IMG/VR virus record: IMGVR_UViG_3300001533_002103
Location: 2,184-66,183 of that record
Strand: one strand, 5' to 3'
DNA: 64,000 nt
Source of the DNA: a virus
Part shown: positions 18,401 through 27,012 of the stretch, in pieces
Numbering within the stretch: position 1 is the stretch's first letter
Layout: each line of letters starts with the position of its first letter
Notes under the pieces: generated by a model
What the model was told of the DNA's origin: nothing
The model's input: only the letters and a program-made list of their open reading frames with translations
The model's database searches: none
Program-made: the position numbers and the translations under genes

Positions 18401-18886
18401 TTTTGCTTTCCCAATAACGGAAGATATAGTATTCCCAACACCACTTTTTATTTTTTCAAATATATTTCGAAATACTCTAGTATCTAATAACTTTGTAACA
18501 AAATATCCAACAAGCGGAGAAACTTTTGACAATGACATCGTGAGTAAATTTGTTTTATTAAAACTAATGTCTTCACTAATAGCTTTCCCATATTCTTTAA
18601 TTACATCTTTACTGGCTATAGCAGTTTGAATAGTAATTTGTTTTGTTCCTATAGCAACCGCACCAATCACATCACCTAATCTAGATAATATAGAATTAAC
18701 GGATCTCTGAAATTCTTTTACACTTTTTTCAGATGATAACTCTTTTATTTTTTCCTTCTCTTTATTTATAGTCTTCTTAACATTCACAACATCTTTTGGT
18801 ATTCCTCCAATATTAGACACCCGTTTTCTTACTTCTTTTTCAGATTCTTTTAACTCTGGGCTTTTTTCTATTTTATTAACTGCCAT
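14699..18886 (-). CDS. Tape measure protein (C-terminally truncated by frameshift)
   Basis: 1395 residues, the longest frame in the window. A motif of tape measure proteins is present near residue 205 (LQTGGYIEKGGIAKVHPAEVVV region: GG...HPAE-V-V-P). Several Gly-rich hydrophobic segments (about residues 595-800 and 850-950) resemble membrane-inserting parts used during DNA ejection. An Ala/Lys coiled coil and 42-residue repeats follow. The frame ends abnormally (...TKVKSC) within the sixth repeat. A 7-bp insertion relative to the repeat consensus (TCAAAAG) explains the frameshift, and the rest continues at 13990-14710. It probably sets tail length and helps channel DNA. Confidence 0.85.
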   Translation of the reverse strand: MAVNKIEKSPELKESEKEVRKRVSNIGGIPKDVVNVKKTINKEKEKIKELSSEKSVKEFQRSVNSILSRLGDVIGAVAIGTKQITIQTAIASKDVIKEYGKAISEDISFNKTNLLTMSLSKVSPLVGYFVTKLLDTRVFRNIFEKIKSGVGNTISSVIGKAKNIISFRKKEETSPAKAVPLEKKIPEPKEIPHLQTGGYIEKGGIAKVHPAEVVVPVEDILTRIDKTNKDRDTIFSGIKKILSIAEVRSSHLEDVVVKGEEERKKGFVASFKSAIDIVYKRQATVEQQMLKSTNAVRKALTGYVVSWKEAAYQMVHMNRTLKSSLLVYKGLRNVLAIPWKGISGVFKSRGGYSSHLPKGKNPLNNIATTTGMIYATSSYMLENITSILKDVNKVIKNIASALTGKQYEDIEDVDKRKWSIFSKGMSVMNWSFSKGMSAMNWSLSKITKKQIDVLDYIKFWKKKEEKKPQAEEKKSQEESVGTIISLLRNLVDILKLNKGKLDAVYEYQKVSGYYKQSGKYVEPYVRKRRIKSGEKTLEENMGAIVIDAEVIRASSMKSLKGQKEQTSVLKKLKDRLLKWGKSLWKWLLFGLMFIKDLIFKGGKLLVHSIAHVIGPIIRGIISKSLGGIGKLLKGIGSFFTKGGFTGVMGRLLKGPLQVIGLVIEGIGGWRKAKEWFGEKATVGEKAASATGAILGGTTAGFKGAAWGALKGAGVGAAVGSIVPIFGTGIGAAVGGLIGSVLGFIGGKSIAKVIVAAGKYIKTAVKAVWGLVMWPINAIKGIGKKIMGYFGKVGEKSLEAQKEVKKHIRDFLLFPVIFLKEKVLSMLVNIFGGIWNAIKEVYIGFGKGAITAIKGIGSGVWKILGSISTLIGGLVTADIDKIKKGIGGIISGIFKMIWGVIKGIGKAIIGVGKGAYKLIEGVGKAVWDLLTIPLDFVKGVLKKAKDSIIGVVKSGWKFVKGIFTKEEKSFSEKSIDAAKEAAKEAKKKAKDAAKASKIADKEAQTRMKDAIKAMNIAKRKRTKEAKEIAEVEAQKAKDAILASKASKEAAKQAKATREASILALKKAKEESIIAKEDIKKKAEDSALIAKQKVKEATTGVEDKVSDVQKKEVVKNAKDKAKKISKDIKDSVSNSVDYVALSIIPINTQIKKDINKIDIKDKASKLGETTKDLSKSVVSSVSTNATKAINLAKEQIEKIDIKDKASKLGETTKDLSKNVSTNATKAINLAKEQIDKVDIKDRASKLGETIKNLSTTIVSSISTNATKAVNLAKEQVEKIDIKDRASKLGETIKNLSTTIVSSISTNITKAINLAKEQIEKIDIKDRASKLGETIKSIYSNVISSVSTNITKAINLAKEQIEKIDIKDKASKLGKTTKDLSTTIVSSVSTNVTKVKSC

Positions 18887-18904
18887 TACAAATATACCTC
18901 AATT

Positions 18905-19813
18905 TTATATTAATTTATTATATGCCTGTGCATATTTTGATGTTGGTTTTATTTCCACACCAACACACAATATTTCTGATGGAATTATTAATTCTTGTAC
19001 ACATAAGGTTAATTTATTTGGTACGTTAAATGTATCCCTATATGCTCTATATAAAGGACCCATTATATACCTGAAATCCTTCAAACTCCTAACAAATGAA
19101 TTCATATTAGCAATATATAATTTTAGGAAAACAATAACTCCTCTAAGTATCTTTGTAAATTCATCTTTACTAAACGCAGTAATTGGAGAAAATTCTTCTT
19201 CTAATATTTCATAATACTTTAATAAAGCTGAATTAAAATCACTAGATGATTCTAGAGTCTTTTTACTATTCTCAAAATTATCATATATAAAGCGGACAAT
19301 CTTATCAATATTTTTAGGAGTTGATTTCAGATTAAATATATTTGTAAATAGAGATGTATAATATGTATTTAATTCTGATTTAAATAAAGACATAAAAGAA
19401 GACGGAGATTTATGTGAAAATAAATGTATACATTCATGAAGAGTAAGTTGTGCCAAAGCATAATTGGATGAAAATCCAAATGCATTAATTTGATTATCAA
19501 TTAAAATAAATACCTTCTCTGATCTTGGATCAAAAAATCCAAGTATTAATTTATTAGCAGTACTTCCAAAAAACTTGTATAAAATAGTCATTGCTATTCC
19601 TTTATGTTGAAAAACAGGAATAACTATATTTTTTTCAATTAGTTGTGATAATACGGGATTAATTAATTTAGCAGCATTTGTTTTTTCCATTGACTTTAAA
19701 TACTTTGATTTTAATTTATCAGAAGAATAAAGTTTATTTCCATCTATTACTGCTGCTGCCTTTAATCCAATAGGAGGTGAAAACAATTCTTCAATAACAT
19801 TATTATCTATCAT
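18905..19813 (-). CDS. Virion-type protein with HExxH motif
   Basis: A 302-residue protein. LTLHECIHLF (about residues 127-136) contains a zinc-metallopeptidase HExxH helix, preceded by the strand KVFILIDNQI, as in minimal metallopeptidase folds. No clear third ligand glycine motif (HExxHxxGxxH) is seen, so activity is uncertain. It sits between terminase and tape measure genes, the usual place for tail and structural genes. A maturation or host-wall protease role is possible. Confidence 0.55.
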   Translation of the reverse strand: MIDNNVIEELFSPPIGLKAAAVIDGNKLYSSDKLKSKYLKSMEKTNAAKLINPVLSQLIEKNIVIPVFQHKGIAMTILYKFFGSTANKLILGFFDPRSEKVFILIDNQINAFGFSSNYALAQLTLHECIHLFSHKSPSSFMSLFKSELNTYYTSLFTNIFNLKSTPKNIDKIVRFIYDNFENSKKTLESSSDFNSALLKYYEILEEEFSPITAFSKDEFTKILRGVIVFLKLYIANMNSFVRSLKDFRYIMGPLYRAYRDTFNVPNKLTLCVQELIIPSEILCVGVEIKPTSKYAQAYNKLI

Positions 19814-19827
19814 TTATTATATCTCCT

Positions 19828-21495
19828 TTATGAAATATTATACATTTCTAAAATATCTACAAACTTTTCCTGTTTCTTTTCAGGGTCTTCCATATTTCTT
19901 TTTACCATATCCATAATTTTTGAATTAGTAAGTTCACTTATTCCACTTCCTCCCTCAAGATTTAAAGATAAAATACTTGCCATCTCATCAATATTCCCAC
20001 CATGCTGACTACTTATTACTACAGGAGGATCAAATTTTCTAACATAAAAACAGCAAGAAGTAGCCAATGCTAAGTCATCATGTGCCCCATCTTCTGCTTC
20101 TACTTTTCCACTTGTTTTAGTAACTAACCCAATTAGTTCTAATGCTAATCTTTTTGATTTTATAATTTCTGGATATCGAGAAATATAACTATACAATGAA
20201 TCTATCATTAGTGGTCTTGTTTTTACATTTGTACTTAATCCTGGTATTCTTTTTTCCCCTCTTTTCTCTTTATACAACATAAATGAAAATTCCGAATTAT
20301 TCATTTCTTCCGCTACTTGATTACCATAACTGTTGTTTTCTACAACAAGAGTTCCTGGATATAGTGAACAAGCAACTTTTACAACTTTTACAAAATCTCC
20401 AACTTTACATTTTGTAACATATTCCCATACTTGTTCTAACGTTTCATAATCCCAAACAGTTATAGCAGATTTATCTTCACCAAATTCTGGGGCAGTATCA
20501 ACCCCTATTAAATAATGTCTTCCTGGAATCGAATTACTAAATTTCCATGCTTCTCCATTAAATAGTTTTAGAATTTCCAATGGTTGATTCTCTATTAATT
20601 GTAATTTTTCCATTATATCACTTTCAAAGAAAGAACCTTCAGTTGGAAGAAATTTTAATTCTAATTCTTGAGATATTTTTCTCTGATCATTATCAAATAA
20701 ATCACATTGAGTCTTATACCAACTTGGATCATTTTTTAACTCTGGTATATTACTCCAATGAATTGTATATTGTTTGAATATTCCTTCTCCAACAGAAGCT
20801 TTTGAATAATGTTGAAAAAACCATTTTCCAACCCCTGTCGTTTTATTTGGAGTAGATAATATTAAAGTACCATAGGGAATACCCATTTTACGAGCATGCA
20901 TCTGACTAGTAGATAATGAAGAAACCATAGATGTCCATGCTACATCTATAAATTTAATAAATGCTGCTTCATCAATAACTAAAAAAGTAATAGCTTTTCC
21001 TCTAAAAGTCTTTTCAGGAGCATTTGGTGCAACAGGTGAGGCATATACTTTTGATCCATTTGTAAGGATAAATGATTGTTCTGTTCTTTTTGCAAACCCT
21101 CTACCCATTACTCCTTTGGGGGGTTTCATCCAATCAGGAAGTTTTTCAACCATCCCTCTTATTGCTCTTGCAAAGTCAGTGGCTTCTTTTCCATCTTTTG
21201 AAATAATTCCAGCTACAACATTGTCATGGAAAACAATTAACCACGTTGTATATGCTTGTGTAATTGTTGATATTCCAATTTGCCTACTTTTTAGAACTAA
21301 AACATAATGTTCATTTTTTAATAATGTAGTAAAATTTACTTGTTCATCATATGGTTGTAATAATTGATCACCACCAGGGAGTTCTATATAAATGTAGTTT
21401 CTACAAAAATAATCAAAATTTTTACTACATTTTATAAACTCAGCAATACGATCTTCTGCAAGTTTAAAGTATTGTTGCCTTTTGTGCTGAACCAT
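19828..21495 (-). CDS. Terminase large subunit (packaging ATPase and nuclease)
   Basis: A 555-residue protein with both expected domains. The ATPase domain has a Walker A-like LKSRQIGIST (residues 69-77; the adenine/Walker Lys is displaced to the front, as in many phage terminases) and Walker B LVIDEAAF (DE 175-176). The nuclease domain has IGVDTAPEFGEDKSA (about residue 330) and a terminal Asp pair in EDGAHDDLALA (about residue 478), matching the RNase H-like metal triad. It packages DNA into proheads. A candidate promoter motif and a terminator lie upstream. Confidence 0.93.
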   Translation of the reverse strand: MVQHKRQQYFKLAEDRIAEFIKCSKNFDYFCRNYIYIELPGGDQLLQPYDEQVNFTTLLKNEHYVLVLKSRQIGISTITQAYTTWLIVFHDNVVAGIISKDGKEATDFARAIRGMVEKLPDWMKPPKGVMGRGFAKRTEQSFILTNGSKVYASPVAPNAPEKTFRGKAITFLVIDEAAFIKFIDVAWTSMVSSLSTSQMHARKMGIPYGTLILSTPNKTTGVGKWFFQHYSKASVGEGIFKQYTIHWSNIPELKNDPSWYKTQCDLFDNDQRKISQELELKFLPTEGSFFESDIMEKLQLIENQPLEILKLFNGEAWKFSNSIPGRHYLIGVDTAPEFGEDKSAITVWDYETLEQVWEYVTKCKVGDFVKVVKVACSLYPGTLVVENNSYGNQVAEEMNNSEFSFMLYKEKRGEKRIPGLSTNVKTRPLMIDSLYSYISRYPEIIKSKRLALELIGLVTKTSGKVEAEDGAHDDLALATSCCFYVRKFDPPVVISSQHGGNIDEMASILSLNLEGGSGISELTNSKIMDMVKRNMEDPEKKQEKFVDILEMYNIS

Positions 21496-21553
21496 ATATT
21501 TTTCCTATATATTCTTAATTTTTAAACAAAAAAATTAACATTAGAAACAAGAA

Positions 21554-21566
21554 TACTATTCTCTTA
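21554..21566 (-). promoter_or_regulatory. Candidate promoter motif (AGAACAAATAA core) upstream of terminase
   Basis: On the minus strand, AAGAACAAATAAATAAG lies between the hairpin terminator and the terminase gene, in the orientation of terminase transcription. It shares an 11-bp core with the two 18-bp copies at 1958 and 8986. Placement after a terminator supports a promoter role. Coordinates are approximate to a few bases. Confidence 0.4.
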
Positions 21567-21613
21567 TTTATTTGTTCTTCTTATACTAGAGATTCGTTTC
21601 AAATAAAAAATGG

Positions 21614-21660
21614 ATTGGAATGTTTATCCCTTTCTAACTACAAAGGATAAACATTCCAAT
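21614..21660 (-). terminator. Rho-independent-type terminator, 16-bp perfect stem
   Basis: ATTGGAATGTTTATCC (21614-21629) pairs perfectly with 21645-21660 around a 15-nt loop. On the minus strand the stem is followed by CCATTTTTTATTTG, a U-run. It lies 6 bp after the stop of the small membrane protein gene at 21666 and ends that transcription unit. Confidence 0.75.
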
Positions 21661-21665
21661 TTATT

Positions 21666-21893
21666 TCAAATATCAAATTCCTCTTTATTTGATATTTGAA
21701 ATCCATTTCCACCCATTAGTTCAGAAATCTTAAGCTTTAGACTCAAGATTTCTAATGATTGATCTATCTCTTTTAGAGATAGATCAATTATTTGATCTTG
21801 TATTATATCTAGTCTCTTTGCAAATTCCCCCATTGTTGCTACTAGGGAAAGAGTAACTATTCCTATTCCTGCCCAGAGTAATATCTTTTTCAT
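21666..21893 (-). CDS. Small membrane protein with coiled coil
   Basis: 75 residues: an N-terminal membrane helix (ILLWAGIGIVTLSLVAT) followed by a heptad-like, Leu/Ile-rich helix (residues 24-60). A good ribosome site precedes it and a strong terminator follows. Such a layout fits phage holin/spanin accessory proteins or tail-associated membrane proteins, but nothing specific can be claimed. Confidence 0.55.
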   Translation of the reverse strand: MKKILLWAGIGIVTLSLVATMGEFAKRLDIIQDQIIDLSLKEIDQSLEILSLKLKISELMGGNGFQISNKEEFDI

Positions 21894-21953
21894 AACTTTT
21901 CCTCCTATTAAATTGGTTTATGTTTCAATAATTAATATATATAATTACTTCCC

Positions 21954-23207
21954 CTAGATGGAGGATTTATTAGTCCTAATTAGAGAGATTGTAGCAACTG
22001 CGTTCCAATCAGCTGTTTTCTCAAAAAATAATTGACTAGATTTTAATATATACTTACCACCTAATTGTAGTAATTCTAATGTACCAATATTCAACTTAAC
22101 TGGTTCTCCAACATTCATTAAATTTAGAATTGGTAAGTTCTTCTCTAAATTAAATTTCAAACCAACAAGACTTGAGATATCTTTTGATACAGATGATTTA
22201 ATAAAATAGTCATCATCATCATAACCAGTATGATCTATATAATATCTAATTCTTTTATCTGATGATATTCCAATATTGTCAAAAAATACTTTTGAATTCT
22301 TAAAAATAAGTCCCTGTTCTGTACATATGTTTACTAATCCCTTTTCAATCATAGTATACAATGTATCTCTCGGTTTTACGATATATCTCAATTTTGGCGC
22401 AGTAACAGAAAATAATGCATTACTTGAATAATCATTCTTTAAAGAATCGTATGTATAATAGTTCTTTCCATCTAATGATTTATTTATAATCTTTGTATTA
22501 TCGACACCTGATGCAATATAATATACATTAAATGTTTGAGAATCCTGTATTTTCTTTGTTAAATTTAATATCTTTAATTTATTTTCATGATTACAAAATA
22601 CAACCGGGATACCATTATACAAACCAAAAGCTTTATCTAAATATTTGATACTCTGATATAAAGTAGTTGGAGGAATTATCACTTGATCTATTTTTAAAGG
22701 ATTTTCGTCCCTTATCTCATACTGTAATGTAGCACCAGTATTTTTAGATACTAAATCAGATATTACTTCTTTTGGGGTCTTGTTATAATAAACTTCATTC
22801 ACTATTGTAGTCATTGTTTTAAATGTTTCTCTACAAACTGCTGTTATAGAAAATGGAACCCTATCCTTTTGTTTTCCAGTAACTTCAATATTTAATGCAG
22901 GTGAAACTGGAAAGGAAGAATCAATTACTAGAAGTTCAAACTTTGTTAAAGTGTCCTGAGCTCCACTTGGATGAAGCATTCCAACAGATAATTGAATTGG
23001 AATTTGACCGTACACTTTTTCTAATATTAAATCAGCAGAGTCTACAAATAAATCTAATGTAAGAATTTGATATGGTGAAGCAACTGATGTTGCTATAACA
23101 ACTCTATATAGATCAGATGTAAAATCTGAATTCCCTATAGTGAGTCTAAACCGATATCCACTTTGCTTTGGTAAATAGTACTTATCGTCAATATTTCTTC
23201 CTCTCAA
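21954..23207 (-). CDS. Baseplate hub protein, gp27/gpD-like
   Basis: A 417-residue beta-rich protein with the organisation of hub proteins: an N-terminal YRFRLTIGNSDFTSDLYRVVI barrel strand set, a middle IVNEVYYNKTPKEVISDLV helix typical of hub domain 2, and a C-terminal MNVGEPVKLNIGTLELLQLGG-type barrel. It would form the trimeric hub under the tail tube. The start is TTG at 23207 with AGGAG upstream; a nearby ATG in another frame stops at once. Confidence 0.65.
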   Translation of the reverse strand: MRGRNIDDKYYLPKQSGYRFRLTIGNSDFTSDLYRVVIATSVASPYQILTLDLFVDSADLILEKVYGQIPIQLSVGMLHPSGAQDTLTKFELLVIDSSFPVSPALNIEVTGKQKDRVPFSITAVCRETFKTMTTIVNEVYYNKTPKEVISDLVSKNTGATLQYEIRDENPLKIDQVIIPPTTLYQSIKYLDKAFGLYNGIPVVFCNHENKLKILNLTKKIQDSQTFNVYYIASGVDNTKIINKSLDGKNYYTYDSLKNDYSSNALFSVTAPKLRYIVKPRDTLYTMIEKGLVNICTEQGLIFKNSKVFFDNIGISSDKRIRYYIDHTGYDDDDYFIKSSVSKDISSLVGLKFNLEKNLPILNLMNVGEPVKLNIGTLELLQLGGKYILKSSQLFFEKTADWNAVATISLIRTNKSSI

Positions 23208-23239
23208 AACATTATCTCCTTATTTGTACAAAAAAATAA

Positions 23240-23269
23240 ATGGGGTGCTAATTTATATTAACACCCCAT
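23240..23269 (-). terminator. Terminator downstream of the DUF932-like gene
   Basis: On the minus strand, ATGGGGTG and CACCCCAT form an 8-bp G/C-rich stem extended by a further AT stem with one mismatch, followed by TTTATTTTTTTG. This is a good intrinsic terminator 13 bp after the stop codon at 23282, and it separates that unit from the hub gene. Confidence 0.75.
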
Positions 23270-23281
23270 ATAATTAATCTA

Positions 23282-24196
23282 CTACTGTTTATTTTCTTCT
23301 AAAATTCGGACAGTTCTGATCATTGCAGATGGAACCTTTAAGACACTCTCAGCAACATTTTCAAGAAAACTTTTTACATTTAGATTTTGTTCTATACTAC
23401 TAAATCTTGTTATACATAAAAATAATTTCCATGTTGTAAAGACATTATTTTGTCCATCCATATCTTGCAATTTATGAATATATTCATTCATTTCTTTTCT
23501 TCTTCTTTTACCAATTTTTTCTATTAGAGTAAGAACTCTCATCATCTCTTCATTTTCTATCTTTTGATTAAAATTGGAATCTATTAAAGAAAGAATCCCC
23601 TCAGAAAAAGAATTTATATATCCTCCTATTACAGATGTTAATGATGTTTCTGATTCAACAATATGAACCTGCCTTATTTTTGCTAGTTTTTCCTGAAACC
23701 CAAATCTAACATTTCCTATTTCACTATTATTATGTAAGATATGAAGTCCAAAAGAAACATCTACGGCCTTACTTCCATTATAACTATTATTAACTACAAT
23801 CAATGGATAAACAGTTCCAACATTTGGAATATTATTTTGATTCTTTACAACTATTTCATGTCTCATTTGTACATAGTTTGTTGCAAACCATGTATCTTCT
23901 ATACAATCTACATTACCAACTGCCTGAATAGAATCTATAATTTTACTAGTAATTGCTTCATTGCCAATAAATTGATATTTATCAGATATTGCTCCAACAA
24001 AAGTATATGATTCATTATCAACACTTGTCCATATACCAAGATATGGAGTTGGAGCATTATCCAAAATTCCCGATCCTCCTTTCGATACTAATTCTCTATA
24101 AACTACATTACAAAATTTGTCATGATAATGGAAACAACCATTTCCCTTATCTTCTAATCCCATTTTTTTAGCACGTTCACTAAATCCCAAATACAT
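23282..24196 (-). CDS. DUF932-like phage/plasmid protein
   Basis: A 304-residue protein. The central strand set YTFVGAISDKYQFIGNEA... and VVNNSYNGSKAVDVSFGLHIL resembles the DUF932 family carried by phages and plasmids, whose precise role is unknown (an antirestriction-type or DNA-associated role has been suggested for some relatives). The C-terminal 90 residues are helical and basic (KIGKRRRKEM). It is preceded by AAAGGAGG and followed by a terminator. Confidence 0.5.
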   Translation of the reverse strand: MYLGFSERAKKMGLEDKGNGCFHYHDKFCNVVYRELVSKGGSGILDNAPTPYLGIWTSVDNESYTFVGAISDKYQFIGNEAITSKIIDSIQAVGNVDCIEDTWFATNYVQMRHEIVVKNQNNIPNVGTVYPLIVVNNSYNGSKAVDVSFGLHILHNNSEIGNVRFGFQEKLAKIRQVHIVESETSLTSVIGGYINSFSEGILSLIDSNFNQKIENEEMMRVLTLIEKIGKRRRKEMNEYIHKLQDMDGQNNVFTTWKLFLCITRFSSIEQNLNVKSFLENVAESVLKVPSAMIRTVRILEENKQ

Positions 24197-24197
24197 T

Positions 24198-24845
24198 TTA
24201 CCCTCCTTTAATCATACTCTCTTTCGATATGTCTACTAATTGTTCCCCCGTTTTATCTCTTTCCTTAGGGGTTCCATAAAATGACAATTCATAAAATAAT
24301 GAGGAAATCAAATCAAATAATGTATATTTTGTTGATGTATCAATATTTAATTTTATATTTGATTCATCTTGTAAATGTAAAACATTAGCATCTAATAACT
24401 TTATTCTAACATCCAATATTTCAGATAATTTACAAAAATCTATTCCATATACTAAATCATCATCATTATTATTTGGAATTCCATCAACACCAACATAATG
24501 ATACATCTCTATTGGTTCATCTTTATTCTCTTCTATAACTACTCTTTTCACTAATCCAATTGTTGAAAATTCCTCTGGAATACAAGAAGATTGGGGTGCA
24601 CTTTGAAATTCTTCTATAAGAGAACCAGAATAACTACTTAACTTTTGTAAATCTGGATAATTCAATAGTAGTTTGAACCAATCTCTTAGTGTAAAAGAAT
24701 CACTTAAAGTAATAGTTCTCCATAAATATTTTAGAATTCCATCCGAATTATTAATTTTTGAATCTCTTATATGTACCTTATTATCTTTCTCTAATCTTTT
24801 TCGAATTGCTAATACACCACTATCTTTGATAATAATCTCTTCCAT
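24198..24845 (-). CDS. Hypothetical protein
   Basis: About 215 residues. The start at 24845 is chosen because it follows a GGAG site; the longer frame to 24893 would overlap the methyltransferase gene. It contains SFTLRDWFKLLLNYPDLQKL, an acidic middle and YHYVGVDGIPNNNDDDLV. No family is recognised. It is closely spaced between the methyltransferase and the DUF932-like gene and likely shares their mRNA. Confidence 0.6.
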   Translation of the reverse strand: MEEIIIKDSGVLAIRKRLEKDNKVHIRDSKINNSDGILKYLWRTITLSDSFTLRDWFKLLLNYPDLQKLSSYSGSLIEEFQSAPQSSCIPEEFSTIGLVKRVVIEENKDEPIEMYHYVGVDGIPNNNDDDLVYGIDFCKLSEILDVRIKLLDANVLHLQDESNIKLNIDTSTKYTLFDLISSLFYELSFYGTPKERDKTGEQLVDISKESMIKGG

Positions 24846-24856
24846 AACAAAACTCC

Positions 24857-25471
24857 TTATCTTATTATATTCTTCAATTCTGCTTGAAACCAAATGTAGA
24901 TGTCTCGTCCATCATAATTAAAATCCTTTACTATTTCCTTTACATTAAATCTACCTTCTAATTCAAAGAAATATTTTATTCTATCTTCAGTCCATACACT
25001 TGCATGTGGATCATATGGTTCATTAACAATTTCTGTTGTCAATAAAATATTGTTTTGATCAAAATTAGCTTCAAATGGATCTTCTTTCAAAAGAAGTCTT
25101 GCAAGCTTTTTATAATCTGGTACAATCCCCTCAAATACTCCGTTCTGATTCAATAATGTAGACATCATATATATAAAATATGGTACCTGTACCATTGCAA
25201 CATGTTCTAAATATCTATATACAACTATCCGATCAAATCTTCCAAGAAATTTTGATGAAAATTCCTCCCATTCACTTCTAACATACATAGTTTCAGAATT
25301 ATTATCTTTCCAATAATCTTTTCCCTTCTCTATTACTTTATCATATACATCCGAGATGCTAGATGTTTCAAAAGTATATCCCGGATCCATATTTACTAAC
25401 AAGTAGTCATTCAATCTCAATGGAATATTTTTTCCAGCACCAACATTTAAAATAGTTTCATACTTCTTCAT
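24857..25471 (-). CDS. SAM-dependent methyltransferase-like protein
   Basis: A 204-residue protein with a class I methyltransferase layout: motif I TILNVGAGKNIPL (residues 6-18), an acidic residue after strand 2 (LLVNMDPGY), and a post-motif DRIVVYRYLEHV strand followed by GVFEGIVPDYKKL. This resembles small Methyltransf_11/predicted SAM-dependent enzymes with a LEH motif. The substrate is unknown. It has a strong AAGGAGG site. Confidence 0.65.
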   Translation of the reverse strand: MKKYETILNVGAGKNIPLRLNDYLLVNMDPGYTFETSSISDVYDKVIEKGKDYWKDNNSETMYVRSEWEEFSSKFLGRFDRIVVYRYLEHVAMVQVPYFIYMMSTLLNQNGVFEGIVPDYKKLARLLLKEDPFEANFDQNNILLTTEIVNEPYDPHASVWTEDRIKYFFELEGRFNVKEIVKDFNYDGRDIYIWFQAELKNIIR

Positions 25472-25480
25472 TTTTCCTCC

Positions 25481-26242
25481 TTAAGAAAATTCTAATACTA
25501 AACTTTCAGTAAACGGACGAATATAAAAATTAAAATATTTTTCTCTATCTATATCTTCAACATCTACTAATTTTACGGTTGTATTAGAAATATTTATTTC
25601 CCCATATTTTTTTAAGAAAATACTATATTTGTCATTGTTTACTGGTATAGCAAATAGAAATGGGTCAATAGTTGTAAATAACTCATCTTTTATTTTTTGT
25701 AACCCTTTAAACACTGCTGCCTTATTTGCAAAATTAAGTTGAGCAATTTTTTGAATCATTCCATCCATTGCTTTATATCTATAAGAAACTCCTTTAATAA
25801 TAACTATATTTCCATCAAAAGCTATAAAACTATTTCTTCTGATCGAAGATATAAAAGATACAAATAAATTTTTTAGCAACAATTCTATTTCTTGATTTGT
25901 AGTTTCTTCTAGATATCTTGTAACAAATACTCCATCATATTGTCTAATTATTAACTCATAATCAGAAACTTTATTTGTATGGAGATAATTTGAAATTATT
26001 GAATTTGTAGTATTCCTAAGTATTTTACCCAATCTAGGATTTCTCCTAATCAACATTCCAATCTGAATATTTCTTTTTGTTTTATCATCTCTCTCTATAT
26101 TAGATACATCATATCCAATTTTTTGTAATATTTGATAATGACAAGCTTCGATATCATATGAATATACATCCCTAAGAAATAATCTTACATCTGGATTTAT
26201 TTTCATTGTTGTTTTAAAAATTAGACTTCTAATATATAACAT
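25481..26242 (-). CDS. Unknown protein with polymerase-palm-like motifs
   Basis: A 253-residue protein (or 241 if it starts at the ATG at 26206; neither start has an ideal ribosome site). Residues 27-39 read YSYDIEACHYQIL, residues 54-62 DKTKRNIQIG, and residues 99-105 IRQYDGV. In order and spacing these recall motifs A, B and C of family A DNA polymerases in a much shortened form, but the second Asp of motif C is replaced by Gly. This may be coincidence. The first ATG lies inside a perfect hairpin. Confidence 0.5.
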   Translation of the reverse strand: MLYIRSLIFKTTMKINPDVRLFLRDVYSYDIEACHYQILQKIGYDVSNIERDDKTKRNIQIGMLIRRNPRLGKILRNTTNSIISNYLHTNKVSDYELIIRQYDGVFVTRYLEETTNQEIELLLKNLFVSFISSIRRNSFIAFDGNIVIIKGVSYRYKAMDGMIQKIAQLNFANKAAVFKGLQKIKDELFTTIDPFLFAIPVNNDKYSIFLKKYGEINISNTTVKLVDVEDIDREKYFNFYIRPFTESLVLEFS

Positions 26243-26256
26243 TAGAAGTCTAATTT
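26218..26256 (-). terminator. Perfect 16-bp hairpin overlapping the next start codon
   Basis: AAATTAGACTTCTAAT (26218-26233) pairs perfectly with 26241-26256 around a 7-nt loop (ATATAAC). On the minus strand it is followed by TTTTTAAAAC. It lies 10 bp after the stop codon of the gene at 26266 and includes the candidate ATG (26240-26242) of the following gene, so it could act both as a terminator and as a translation block. Confidence 0.65.
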
Positions 26257-26265
26257 CTTCCTGTC

Positions 26266-27012
26266 TTAAAATTTAGTAATTTTAATAATTGTACCATCTA
26301 TTTGAAGCAGGTGATTTAAATCATTTACTCCTTCTCTTCTATCAACTAACCATTTAATTGCTTCTCTTACTGTTTCAATTTGACCTTTCTCAACTGCCTT
26401 AATAGATTGACGATACATAATTTGTAGTAGTTCTTTATCTACTTTTTCATCTAATATAGATCGAATGTATTCCTTATGACAATCTATAAATTCTATATTC
26501 TGGTCTTGTCTTTTTATCTTATGTAACGCTATTGGTATTATAAGATCTTCTATATTACAACATACAGTAGAAATTACACTTCTACTTCCAATGTAATTTA
26601 AAATAGTAATATTATCATCAAATTTTTGAGAAATCAATAAACCAGTTCCCAAATCTGTTATTGAATTATTTTTTAGATCTGGAATTAGTATTTTATTTGC
26701 ATCATCAAAAAATCGTAATTTCTTTTTATTTTCATGTTCTTTATTAGATGGATGCTTTATCGTAAATAATAAACTTTCATTTGGATCTACATCTGCAATT
26801 GTTAATTTTAAGAATCCAATACCCATCTCTTTTAATATTACTTTATATTTCATAAACCATTCTGATAATGCAATCAAATTTACACTTCTCATTACTGGTA
26901 CTACTTCTATATTCTCTTGTTTTTGTATATGAAGTTCCTTCTTTACTTCATTTTCCATATCTTCTATATCTTCTGTATTCTCTTTAATCATATCACTTAA
27001 CGTTTCTTCCAT
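26266..27012 (-). CDS. Hypothetical protein
   Basis: A 248-residue protein with an acidic helical N-terminus (residues 1-35), a beta-rich middle (FLKLTIADVDPNESLLFTI region) and a helical C-terminus. No family is recognised. A GGAG site precedes the ATG at 27012, and a strong hairpin follows the stop. Confidence 0.6.
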   Translation of the reverse strand: MEETLSDMIKENTEDIEDMENEVKKELHIQKQENIEVVPVMRSVNLIALSEWFMKYKVILKEMGIGFLKLTIADVDPNESLLFTIKHPSNKEHENKKKLRFFDDANKILIPDLKNNSITDLGTGLLISQKFDDNITILNYIGSRSVISTVCCNIEDLIIPIALHKIKRQDQNIEFIDCHKEYIRSILDEKVDKELLQIMYRQSIKAVEKGQIETVREAIKWLVDRREGVNDLNHLLQIDGTIIKITKF

